Shown here: positions 36,230 through 44,169 of the stretch, in pieces | How the letters are laid out: every line of letters begins with the position of its first letter | Position numbering within the stretch: the first letter of the stretch is position 1 | NCBI GenBank assembly: GCA_944326235.1 | Contig: CALVDH010000016.1 | Span: 1-62,823, forward strand | Direction of reading: 5' to 3' | Length of the DNA stretch: 62,823 nucleotides | DNA from: an uncultured Bacteroidales bacterium | GTDB taxonomy: Bacteria > Bacteroidota > Bacteroidia > Bacteroidales > UBA932 | Notes under the pieces: generated by a model | Seen by the model: the letters and a program-made list of their open reading frames with translations, nothing else | Told to the model about the DNA's origin: nothing | The model's database searches: none | Program-made: the position numbers and the translations under genes

Positions 36230-37447
36230 TTAAAGACCCATCTTTGCCCTGATGTCGGCGGGGATGGCGTTCTTGTTGACCATGATGTCCATGGTCTTGT
36301 ATCTTACGTAGGCCTCGGATACGTACCATATTCCATGATACTTGCCGGCATCACCCCAGGAGTTCTTGACCATGTAGTATTTCTTGCCGTTCTGGTCCTT
36401 TGCGATACCGAAGATGTGCATGCCGTGGTCATCGGTGGTCTGGTAGGTGTCGTAGCCGATCTGGCGCATTTCCTGAGTAATCTCGAGCTCGGGGCAGGGC
36501 TCCAGGAAGGCAATGGCCTGAGGGTTGGAGTTGTCGGCGCCGATCCAGTGAGCCTGGTCAGAACCCACTTCCTTGATTTCGGCCTCAAGAGCCTCATAGT
36601 CGGGAACTATACCGAGACCGTCGCGGTTGAAGCCTCTTTCGCTCACGTCAGCGGCCCATGCTACGGTATAGCCGTTGTTGACGGCGTTGTCGATGATGGC
36701 CACGAGGTCATCGATGGGCACGTTCATGGAGGACTCCCAGAGCCAGTTGTCGGGCACCTCGATGATCATCTTCTGATAGAAGGGCCTGTGTGTCCATGAG
36801 GTTACGTCGATATAGTCGTCCAGGTTGATGCCGAGGGACTCCACGTATGTGTGGGGATTGTACTCCTTTCCGTCCACTGTGAAGGTCTCGGGGCACTCGC
36901 CGAGATAAGCGTCGAGGATACCTCTCAGACCGGCCTGCCATGCTGTGGAGAGCTGGCGGTTGGGGTTCTTGATGATTACGTCCACGTATGCCCTGAGCAG
37001 ACGGTCGAGCTCGCCGTGACGGTGGATGTCGGTGCCGTAGTTCAGGCCGGGCATCTCGGACTCGGGAACTGCTCCGTAGTTCTTAAGACCGTAGAGCACA
37101 TTGCCGAACGAGCTGCCGGGAGCGAAGTTGAGGGCTCCGTGGAGTCTGACGAATTTCTCGGCTTTCTCCTGATAGGACTTGTGTACGATGTACATCTCGG
37201 AGAGGTCGAGAGGCAGGGTGTATCCGTTGCGGAGAATCTCGGACTCGAAGAACGAGATGGCTGAGAAGCACCAGCATGTGCTGGAACTGCTCTGGTTCTT
37301 TACGGAGGTTATGGGATTCTCTTTCACTGTCTCGAAGATATAGCCTTCGGGTTCAGCGGCTCCCTTTTTGGATTTCTTCTGTGCCGAAAGCACTGGAGAA
37401 ACCATGCAGCAGATGCATAATGCGGTGATGATGTGTTTGATAGACAT
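36230..37447 (-). CDS. C1 family cysteine peptidase, paralogue of the preceding one
   Basis: 405 residues, signal peptide MSIKHIITALCICCMVSPVLSA. Catalytic motifs SSTCWCFSAISFFESE near residue 58, TTDDHGMHIFGIAKDQNG near 345 and VKNSWGDAGKYHG near 370. It shares with the downstream paralogue the C-terminal KNAIPADIRAKMGL-type ending and the LNLDDYID-type middle. It lies upstream in the two-peptidase operon. No TAnnTTTG box was found before it; the leader instead contains two copies of ACTATCAAA. Role in peptide degradation outside the cytoplasm is inferred. Confidence 0.9.
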   Translation of the reverse strand: MSIKHIITALCICCMVSPVLSAQKKSKKGAAEPEGYIFETVKENPITSVKNQSSSSTCWCFSAISFFESEILRNGYTLPLDLSEMYIVHKSYQEKAEKFVRLHGALNFAPGSSFGNVLYGLKNYGAVPESEMPGLNYGTDIHRHGELDRLLRAYVDVIIKNPNRQLSTAWQAGLRGILDAYLGECPETFTVDGKEYNPHTYVESLGINLDDYIDVTSWTHRPFYQKMIIEVPDNWLWESSMNVPIDDLVAIIDNAVNNGYTVAWAADVSERGFNRDGLGIVPDYEALEAEIKEVGSDQAHWIGADNSNPQAIAFLEPCPELEITQEMRQIGYDTYQTTDDHGMHIFGIAKDQNGKKYYMVKNSWGDAGKYHGIWYVSEAYVRYKTMDIMVNKNAIPADIRAKMGL

Positions 37448-37507
37448 GGTATTAAAGATTAGATTAGTTGTTGGTTTGATAGTAATTTGATAGTATTGTG
37501 TTGAGTT

Positions 37508-38143
37508 TTAAGGTATGCCGAGGTATTTGTGTGTCTGAAGCGATATTCTCCATTCCGGATGCTCCTTCACATATTCTATTATAATAGGGGTGGCGCTCTG
37601 CCTCTGTCCCCACTCGGGCTGCAGCAGCAGGACGCATTGTCTCCTTACATGTTTTCTGATGTCCTCTGCCCATGCGATATCCCCCGGACAGCCTGCCACG
37701 GCCTTGAGCTCGTCGGCCTTCTCCAGAACCTCCTGCAGGGGAGGACGGTGTTTTTTTGGGGAGACGCATATCCAGTCGAAGACTCCGCTCAGGGGATGGG
37801 TGCCGGAGGTTTCCAGAAAGATGTTGTACCCTTTCTCTTTAAGTCTTCCGCAGAGGGGACCGAGGTCGTGCATCAGCGGTTCACCACCGGTAATCACTAC
37901 GTTGACCGCAGGACTGCCGGTTATGGGTCTGACTATGTCCTCAATGTCAGTGAGGGGAAAGGAGGCGGCATCCCATGAATTCCTGGAATCGCACCACGGG
38001 CAGCGCACGTCGCAGCCTCCAAGCCTAATGAACCAGGCTGCCTTTCCGGTGTTGACACCTTCTCCCTGAACGGTGTAGAAGGATTCGACTACCGGAAGGA
38101 CTGTCCCTGTGCCGATGGAGGTGTGTGTGTGTGCGTCTGTCAT
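37508..38143 (-). CDS. queE: 7-carboxy-7-deazaguanine synthase
   Basis: 211 residues, a compact radical-SAM protein. N-terminal ESFYTVQGEGVNTGKAAWFI precedes the cluster motif GGCDVRCPWCDSRNSW (CxxxCxxC); the SAM site NVVITGGEPLMHDLG is near residue 90. QueE converts 6-carboxytetrahydropterin to 7-carboxy-7-deazaguanine in the queuosine pathway. Other que genes are not in the window. A TACATTTG box lies on the minus strand at 38169-38176. It is divergent from clpB. Confidence 0.95.
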   Translation of the reverse strand: MTDAHTHTSIGTGTVLPVVESFYTVQGEGVNTGKAAWFIRLGGCDVRCPWCDSRNSWDAASFPLTDIEDIVRPITGSPAVNVVITGGEPLMHDLGPLCGRLKEKGYNIFLETSGTHPLSGVFDWICVSPKKHRPPLQEVLEKADELKAVAGCPGDIAWAEDIRKHVRRQCVLLLQPEWGQRQSATPIIIEYVKEHPEWRISLQTHKYLGIP

Positions 38144-38267
38144 TCCTTATAAGCGGATTTTATCCGGAACAAATGTAATAAAAAATGTATAAAAATATGC
38201 CACTATGGCAGAAAAAAATATCACGGCAGATTTTTTGCGAATAGTACCGCTGAAAAGGAGAAAAGTT

Positions 38268-40436
38268 ATGAATAATATGAATTACAAAGAGAACAATAAC
38301 AACAAGGAGTTCCTCGAGCGGTACGCGGTCAATCTGAACCAGCGGGCCCGCGAGGGGAAGCTCGACCCCGTAATCGGCAGGGACGAGGAGATCCGCAGGG
38401 TGCTCCAGATTCTGAGCCGTAGGACGAAGAACAACCCTATTCTGGTCGGAGAGCCCGGTGTCGGCAAGACGGCTATCTCGGAAGGCATTGCCGAGAGGAT
38501 AGTCAGTCAGGACGTGCCGGAGAATCTGAAGACCAAGGAAATCTATTCGCTGGACATGGGCGCCCTCGTGGCCGGTGCCAAGTATCAGGGCGAGTTCGAG
38601 GAGAGGCTGAAGGGAGTGGTCAACGCAGTGATCGAGAGTCAGGGCGAGATCATCCTGTTCATCGATGAGATACACACTCTGGTCGGTGCCGGACGTTCGT
38701 CAGGCGCGATGGATGCGGCCAACATCCTGAAGCCTGCCCTTGCCCGTGGAGAACTCAGGGCCATCGGTTCCACCACCATCGAGGAGTACCGCAAGTACTT
38801 CGAGGAGGACAAGGCCCTGGAGCGCCGTTTCCAGATGGTCATGGTGGACGAGCCTACCCCGGCCGAGTCCATCTCCATCCTCAGGGGACTGAAGGAGAAA
38901 TACGAGAACCACCACAAGGTGCATATCGACGATGACGCCATCATCGCCGCCGTAGAGCTCTCGCACAGGTACATCACCAACCGTTTCCTCCCGGACAAGG
39001 CCATCGACCTCATAGACGAGGCCGCTTCGAAGCTGCGTCTGGAGATGAACTCGGTGCCCGATCCCATCGACGAGCTGAACCGTAAAATCCGGCAGCTGGA
39101 AATCGAGAGGGAGGCCATCAAGCGCGAGGGACATTCGCCCAAGCTGGACGAGATACAGGCGTCCATCAAGGAGGCTAAGGAGCAGCTCGACGAGCTCAAC
39201 CGCAGGTGGAAGGTGGAGAAGGACCTGCTGGCCCGCATCTCCCAGAAGCGTGCGGACATAGAGCAGTACAGGTTCCAGGCTGACGAGGCCGAGCGCAGCG
39301 GTGATTACGGCCGTGTGGCCGAGCTGCGATACGGCAAGATAGCATCGGCCCAGAAGGAGATAGACGAGCTGACGGCACAGAAGGCCGCCAATCCGGACCC
39401 GCTGATCAACGAGTCCGTGGAGCCGGAGGACATAGCCGAGATAGTATCCAAATGGACCGGCATACCGGTGACCCGTATGCTCGAGAGCGAGAAGGTCAAG
39501 CTCCTGCACATGGAGGACATGCTGCACAAGAGGGTAGTGGGTCAGGACGAGGCCGTGCGTGCCGTGGCCGACGCAGTGCGCCGCAGCCGTGCCGGACTGC
39601 AGAACGAGAAGAGGCCCATCGGCTCGTTCATGTTCCTCGGTACCACAGGTGTCGGTAAGACCGAGCTGGCCAAGGCCCTGGCCGAGGCCCTGTTCAACGA
39701 CGAGAACATGATGACCCGTATCGATATGAGCGAGTACCAGGAGAGGCACAGCGTCTCCCGTCTGGTCGGAGCGCCCCCGGGATACGTCGGATACGACGAG
39801 GGCGGCCAGCTCACCGAGGCCGTGCGCCGCAAGCCCTACTCGGTCATCCTGCTGGACGAGATAGAGAAGGCCCATCCGGATGTGTTCAACATCCTGCTGC
39901 AGGTGCTGGACGACGGCCGTCTGACCGACAACAAGGGCCGGACAGTGGACTTCAAGAACACCATCCTGATCATGACCTCCAACGTCGGAGCCGAAGTCAT
40001 CCAGGAGTACATGCAGCGCATCGAGCACATCGATGACAAGGCTTCCAGGTCGGATGTCCTGGAGGAGTGCCGCCGGGCCGTCATCGACATCCTCAAGAAG
40101 AGCATGCGTCCGGAGTTCATCAACCGTATCGACGAGATCATCATGTTCGAGCCTCTGACCCGCAAGGACATACTCGGCATCCTGAACCTCCAGCTGAGTG
40201 CCCTGAAGAAGAAGATGGAGGAGCACGGCATCTCGATAGACTTCAGTCAGAAGTTCATCGACTACATGTCCGAGAAGGGCTACGACCCCGCTTACGGAGC
40301 CCGTCCCATCAAGCGTATCCTTCAGAGGGAGCTGGTCAATATGCTGGCCAAGGCCCTCATCGAAGGCTCGATTTCGAAGGAGAGGCCGGTGCTGGTCGAT
40401 GTCTCCGGCGATCAGATAGTCATCACTTCGAAGTAG
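38268..40436 (+). CDS. clpB: ClpB-type disaggregase without the N-terminal domain
   Basis: 722 residues. The ATG at 38268 was chosen because AAAAGGAG lies 7 nt before it. After an Asn-rich leader ([17 protein letters not shown]) the chain goes directly into the first AAA+ module ([18 protein letters not shown]; Walker [26 protein letters not shown]), then the ClpB-type coiled-coil middle domain of about 120 residues (residues 350-470, e.g. [20 protein letters not shown]), then the second AAA+ module ([34 protein letters not shown]) and the D2 C-terminal domain. The roughly 140-residue Clp_N domain of normal ClpB is absent and no remnant is seen upstream. The length of the middle domain separates it from ClpC and ClpA. 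The substrate threading machinery looks complete. Confidence 0.93.
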   Translation: MNNMNYKENNNNKEFLERYAVNLNQRAREGKLDPVIGRDEEIRRVLQILSRRTKNNPILVGEPGVGKTAISEGIAERIVSQDVPENLKTKEIYSLDMGALVAGAKYQGEFEERLKGVVNAVIESQGEIILFIDEIHTLVGAGRSSGAMDAANILKPALARGELRAIGSTTIEEYRKYFEEDKALERRFQMVMVDEPTPAESISILRGLKEKYENHHKVHIDDDAIIAAVELSHRYITNRFLPDKAIDLIDEAASKLRLEMNSVPDPIDELNRKIRQLEIEREAIKREGHSPKLDEIQASIKEAKEQLDELNRRWKVEKDLLARISQKRADIEQYRFQADEAERSGDYGRVAELRYGKIASAQKEIDELTAQKAANPDPLINESVEPEDIAEIVSKWTGIPVTRMLESEKVKLLHMEDMLHKRVVGQDEAVRAVADAVRRSRAGLQNEKRPIGSFMFLGTTGVGKTELAKALAEALFNDENMMTRIDMSEYQERHSVSRLVGAPPGYVGYDEGGQLTEAVRRKPYSVILLDEIEKAHPDVFNILLQVLDDGRLTDNKGRTVDFKNTILIMTSNVGAEVIQEYMQRIEHIDDKASRSDVLEECRRAVIDILKKSMRPEFINRIDEIIMFEPLTRKDILGILNLQLSALKKKMEEHGISIDFSQKFIDYMSEKGYDPAYGARPIKRILQRELVNMLAKALIEGSISKERPVLVDVSGDQIVITSK

Positions 40437-40455
40437 TCCGTTCCGAAAATGTTTG

Positions 40456-40498
40456 AATCCCGCAGTGCCCGTCAGTCAGGTGCTGCGGGATTATTCAT
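40456..40498 (+). terminator. terminator after clpB
   Basis: AATCCCGCAG pairs with CTGCGGGATT (40483-40492) around a 17-nt loop, followed by a T-rich run (ATTCATTTTC). Confidence 0.75.
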
Positions 40499-40507
40499 TT
40501 TCCTGAT

Positions 40508-40515
40508 TATATTTG
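40508..40515 (+). promoter_or_regulatory. -7 promoter box of the LysO-type gene
   Basis: TATATTTG, 26 bp before the ATG at 40542; it lies inside the upstream extension of the open frame and so excludes the longer start at 40449. Confidence 0.6.
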
Positions 40516-40541
40516 CAGCCGTTTATAAACGATGTAAAAAG

Positions 40542-41513
40542 ATGTTGATATTATTCGGATTCCTCTTCGGCGGTGTCATAACCGGTTATCTCCTGCGCCG
40601 CTGGCGGGTGACCTGGATAGGAAAGGTCACCATGGCGCTTATCTGGCTGCTGCTCTTCCTCCTGGGTGTGGAGGTGGGCTGTAACCGGGAACTGATCCGG
40701 AGTCTGCCGACCCTGGGTGTGGAGGCGGCCCTGGTCGCCGTGGTCTGCGCCCTGGGCAGCTGTCTGGCGGCTATGCTGCTGTGGCGCTGGGCACGCAGGA
40801 GTGAGAGGAGACGGGAGGCTGACGCTCAGGCAGAAACCGGCGGGCAGGAGGCAGTGAACGGACCGTCGGCAGTTTCGGAGGAAGACGGAGCGAAAGCCCG
40901 GAAGGGCGCCTTGAAGGACAGCCTTATCATCATCGCTTTCTTCGTGGCGGGCATACTGCTGGGTGTCTCGGGCATCCTGCCAGTGGACCTGTCTCAGACA
41001 GGCGTAGCCATGTATGCTCTCTACGCCCTGATACTCAGCGTGGGCTTCAGCGTGGGAAACAATCCGGACATCATCGGAGGCTTCAAGCGCCTCAATCCCC
41101 GCCTGGCCCTGCTGCCCCTGATGACCATCCTGGGAACGCTGGCCGCCTCTGCCCTGCTCGGGCTGCTCCTTCCGCACCGGACAGTGCCGGAGACGATGGC
41201 CGTGGGCTCCGGATTTGCCTATTATTCCCTCTCGAGCGTGCTGATAACGGAATACATCGGTGCGGGGCTGGGAACGGTGGCGCTCATATCCAACATCTGC
41301 CGTGAGTTCCTGACTCTTGTCCTCGCTCCTCTGCTGGTGCGCTGGTTCGGCCCCCTGGCTCCCATCTCCTGCGGCGGCGCCACCACCATGGACGTGACCC
41401 TGCCCACCATCATCCAGGCCAGCGGGGAGAAGTACACTGTACTGTCGATGTTCCACGGCTTCGTGGTGGATTTCAGCGTGCCGTTTCTCGTAACATTCTT
41501 TTGCTCCCTGTAG
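40542..41513 (+). CDS. LysO family transporter (lysine exporter type)
   Basis: 323 residues from the ATG at 40542 (MLILFGFLFGGVITGYLLRR). About eight membrane helices. The N-terminal half has a cytosolic, charged linker (residues about 115-150, RRSERRREADAQAETGGQEA) before the C-terminal DUF340 part: GFSVGNNPDII, MAVGSGFAYYSLSSVLITEY and GGATTMDVTLPTI are the hallmark motifs of LysO. E. coli LysO (YbjE) exports lysine. Substrate identity here is inferred from the family only. It stands between the clpB terminator and the pyrE promoter as a single gene. Confidence 0.88.
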   Translation: MLILFGFLFGGVITGYLLRRWRVTWIGKVTMALIWLLLFLLGVEVGCNRELIRSLPTLGVEAALVAVVCALGSCLAAMLLWRWARRSERRREADAQAETGGQEAVNGPSAVSEEDGAKARKGALKDSLIIIAFFVAGILLGVSGILPVDLSQTGVAMYALYALILSVGFSVGNNPDIIGGFKRLNPRLALLPLMTILGTLAASALLGLLLPHRTVPETMAVGSGFAYYSLSSVLITEYIGAGLGTVALISNICREFLTLVLAPLLVRWFGPLAPISCGGATTMDVTLPTIIQASGEKYTVLSMFHGFVVDFSVPFLVTFFCSL

Positions 41514-41535
41514 CGGGAATAACCGAATTTTTTAC

Positions 41536-41543
41536 TAACTTTG
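41536..41543 (+). promoter_or_regulatory. -7 promoter box of pyrE
   Basis: TAACTTTG, 24 bp before the ATG at 41568. Confidence 0.6.
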
Positions 41544-41567
41544 AGCGATTTTTCAGAAAAGTACGAT

Positions 41568-42209
41568 ATGGAAAATACAGAATATAAGATTGCAAAGGGA
41601 CTGCTCGAAATAGAGGCAGTCAGACTCAGCCCCGAGAAGCCCTTCCTCTGGGCATCGGGACTTCACTCACCCATCTACTGTGACAACCGCAAGGCCCTGT
41701 CCTATCCGGCCTTCCGCAGGACCATCTGCGAGGCCATGATAGACGTGATCAACGCCACATTCAAGGATGTGGACGTGATAGCCGGTGTAGCCACCGGAGC
41801 CATCGCCTACGGTGCCATAGTCGCTGAGATGATGGGCAAGCCCTTCGTTTACATCCGCTCCAAGGCCAAGGACCACGGCATGGGCAACCAGGTCGAGGGA
41901 GTGCTCCGCGGAGGCGAGAGGGTAGTGGTCATCGAGGACCTCATCTCCACCGGTCAGAGCAGTCTGGCCGCTGTGGACGCCCTGCTCAAGTGCGGAGTGC
42001 ACATCGCCGGCATGGTGGCCATCTTCTCCTACAACTTCGACCGTTCCCGCCGCGCCTTCGAGAACGCCGACGTGGAGCTGCACACCCTGTCGAACTACGA
42101 TACTCTCGTAGACGTGGCCCTCGATACTGGCTACATCAGGGAAGGTGACGTGAAGATGCTGAAGGAGTGGAGGTACGACCCCGATAAGTGGAGCAAGGAC
42201 CATGAGTGA
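41568..42209 (+). CDS. pyrE: orotate phosphoribosyltransferase
   Basis: 213 residues from the ATG at 41568 (the farther ATG at 41541 overlaps the promoter box). ASGLHSPIYCDNRKALSYP near residue 28 and the PRPP loop GERVVVIEDLISTGQSS near residue 117 define PyrE. FVYIRSKAKDHGMGNQVEG carries the catalytic Lys loop. It forms orotidine-5'-phosphate from orotate and PRPP in pyrimidine synthesis. The next gene overlaps by 8 bp and is translated from the same mRNA. Confidence 0.96.
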   Translation: MENTEYKIAKGLLEIEAVRLSPEKPFLWASGLHSPIYCDNRKALSYPAFRRTICEAMIDVINATFKDVDVIAGVATGAIAYGAIVAEMMGKPFVYIRSKAKDHGMGNQVEGVLRGGERVVVIEDLISTGQSSLAAVDALLKCGVHIAGMVAIFSYNFDRSRRAFENADVELHTLSNYDTLVDVALDTGYIREGDVKMLKEWRYDPDKWSKDHE

Positions 42210-42672
42210 TGTGACTAAGGTAACCGGCCGCGAGGTCCTGCTGAAGCGGCCTCCCATGGTGCTCTTCGGCCTGTTCGGGGACCTGAGCCTGCTGGTGCAG
42301 AACGTTCCCGAGGAATACGGCGGCAAGATTACGGCCGACCGCGACAGCGTCCGCATAGAGTACAAGGGCATCAGCCTCGGCTTCGTCGTAGCCCGCCGCG
42401 AGCCCTTCTCCCTGGTGGAACTCAAGGACGACGGCAAGTCTTTCCTGAATTTCTCGGTGACCTTCCACATGGACCCGGTGGGCCTGGATTCGACCCTTTT
42501 TCACATCGAACTGGCAGCTGAGCTCAACTTCATGATGAAGATGATGCTCGGAAACAAGCTCCAGGAGATGGTGGACAGCATTACGGACCAGATAGAGAAG
42601 GCCGTGAACAGCTATGCCGAGGGCAATCCGGTGGATTTCTCCAATATCAAGCCCCCTGTCAGCTTCAGCTGA
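42202..42672 (+). CDS. conserved small protein, SRPBCC-like
   Basis: 156 residues, no signal or membrane segment. The layout (GREVLLKRPPMVLFGLFGDL, then strands ITADRDSVRIEYKGISLGF and FHMDPVGLDSTLFHIELAAE, and a long C-terminal helix KLQEMVDSITDQIEKAV) fits a helix-grip/SRPBCC fold. Bacteroidales homologues directly follow pyrE, as here, with an 8-bp overlap. The function is unknown. A link to pyrimidine metabolism is suggested only by position. Confidence 0.7.
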   Translation: MSDVTKVTGREVLLKRPPMVLFGLFGDLSLLVQNVPEEYGGKITADRDSVRIEYKGISLGFVVARREPFSLVELKDDGKSFLNFSVTFHMDPVGLDSTLFHIELAAELNFMMKMMLGNKLQEMVDSITDQIEKAVNSYAEGNPVDFSNIKPPVSFS

Positions 42673-42683
42673 TCCCATCCGCA

Positions 42684-44051
42684 ATGCAGACCCTGCCTGA
42701 GGCATTTGTCAGACAACTTACCATCTCCCTCGGCCCGGAAAGGGCGGGGGAGGTGGTTTCTTTTATCACGGGCTCGCCGGCATCCACGGCAGTCCGGATC
42801 AATCCTTTCAAGGTCAATGCTTTCCCCCCGCAGTTCGCCTCCGGAAGAGAGACATTCTCCCGCTGGGGGAGGCTGCTGGACTGGCGGCCTGAATTTGCCC
42901 TGGACCCTCTCTTCCACGCCGGGGCCTACTACGTTCAGGAGGCCTCGTCCATGTACCTGGAGAGTATTCTGCCGCTGATGCTCCGGATGCGGGAGGAACG
43001 TCCGGAGGGACCTTTCGCGGTGCTGGACCTGTGTGCGGCTCCCGGGGGCAAGAGCACCCATCTGCTGTCGATGCTCCGGGAGATTCCCGGCTCGTTTCTG
43101 GTGAGCAACGAGGTTATACGCTCCAGGGCCTCGGTGCTCTGCGAGAATATCGCCAAATGGGGTGCGGCCAATGTCGTGGTGACTAATGACGACCCGGCGG
43201 ATTTCTCCCCCCTGGGAGAATATTTCGATGTCATCGTGGTGGATGCCCCGTGCTCGGGGGAAGGGATGTTCCGCAAGGATCCGGAGGCTGTGGCCCAGTG
43301 GTCCGAGGACAATGTCCGCCTCTGCGCCGCCCGCCAGCGGAGAATCCTCACCGACATCCTGCCCTGCCTGCGTCCCGGCGGCCTCCTGGTGTATTCGACC
43401 TGCACCTTCAATCCTGCGGAGGATGAGGACAATGTAGAGTGGCTGGCCTCGCAGTACGGGATGGAGGTCCTCGAACAGAGGCATTTCTATCCCGGAGATC
43501 CGGGAGCGGGAGAAGGCTTCTTCCTCTCGTCCCTGCGCAAGGGCGGGGCATACGGAGCCTCCGGCCGCAGTTCCGCAAACAGCCGCGGACGGGGCAGCGG
43601 AGCCCCTTCCCGTTTCAAGGAGGATATCCCCTGGGTCAATGACGGCTTCCCCCTTTTCCGCTTCGGCAGCCTGCTCAAGGCCTTCCCGGCCGCATCCGCA
43701 GCCCGGATGCTCGAACTGACGGAAGGCGGGGCCGGGGCAAGGCTGAGGGTGCTGGCCTCCGGAACGGCCGTCGCGGAGGTCAAGGACGGCAGAGGAGGCG
43801 GAAAGCCGGTGGTGATTCCCCAGTTCTCACTGATCCAGAGCGAGGTCTACCGCCGCGGCAGCCTGCCGGAGGTGGAGGTGCCTCTGGAGACGGCCCTGGA
43901 GTATCTGCGCCGCGGACTTCCGACCCTTCCCGGAGCACCTGCGGGATATGTCGTACTGACCTATGAGGAAGTCCCTTCCGGCCTGCTCAAGAACCTGGGA
44001 AACAGGTGCAACAACCTGCTGCCGCCGTCCCTCCGTCTGAGAATTTCCTAA
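42684..44051 (+). CDS. NOL1/NOP2/Sun family rRNA cytosine-C5 methyltransferase (RsmF-like)
   Basis: 455 residues. SAM motif VLDLCAAPGGKSTHLLSML near residue 114, DAPCSGEGMFRKDPEAVA near 190 (TRM5-type PC Cys) and the second Cys in YSTCTFNPAEDEDNV near 245. It has a C-terminal PUA-like extension after about 290. This layout matches RsmF/YebU-type 16S rRNA m5C methyltransferases of Bacteroidota. The middle contains a Ser/Gly/Arg-rich insert (RSSANSRGRGSGAPSR). It follows the SRPBCC-like gene by 11 bp and precedes rpsA by 118 bp. Confidence 0.92.
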   Translation: MQTLPEAFVRQLTISLGPERAGEVVSFITGSPASTAVRINPFKVNAFPPQFASGRETFSRWGRLLDWRPEFALDPLFHAGAYYVQEASSMYLESILPLMLRMREERPEGPFAVLDLCAAPGGKSTHLLSMLREIPGSFLVSNEVIRSRASVLCENIAKWGAANVVVTNDDPADFSPLGEYFDVIVVDAPCSGEGMFRKDPEAVAQWSEDNVRLCAARQRRILTDILPCLRPGGLLVYSTCTFNPAEDEDNVEWLASQYGMEVLEQRHFYPGDPGAGEGFFLSSLRKGGAYGASGRSSANSRGRGSGAPSRFKEDIPWVNDGFPLFRFGSLLKAFPAASAARMLELTEGGAGARLRVLASGTAVAEVKDGRGGGKPVVIPQFSLIQSEVYRRGSLPEVEVPLETALEYLRRGLPTLPGAPAGYVVLTYEEVPSGLLKNLGNRCNNLLPPSLRLRIS

Positions 44052-44064
44052 AATTGGAAAATTA

Positions 44065-44096
44065 TTTGGAAATCAGTAAAATAGTACTTACTTTTG
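44065..44096 (+). promoter_or_regulatory. complete promoter of rpsA (-33 and -7)
   Basis: TTTG at 44065-44068 and TACTTTTG at 44089-44096 are 20 bp apart, the canonical Bacteroidota spacing. The start of transcription is expected at about 44103. Confidence 0.75.
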
Positions 44097-44097
44097 C

Positions 44098-44120
44098 GCT
44101 CCCTTCCCCCGGGGAGGGGC
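44098..44120 (+). promoter_or_regulatory. GC hairpin in the rpsA 5' leader
   Basis: CCCTTCCCC pairs with GGGGAGGGG with a minimal loop near the predicted mRNA 5' end. The leader of about 65 nt up to the ATG at 44170 is otherwise AT rich. In other bacteria S1 represses its own translation through leader structure; that is only an analogy here. Confidence 0.5.
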
Positions 44121-44169
44121 TTATAAATATTGTCTAACTCCTTAATGGAAAGATTGTTTAATTAAAATT

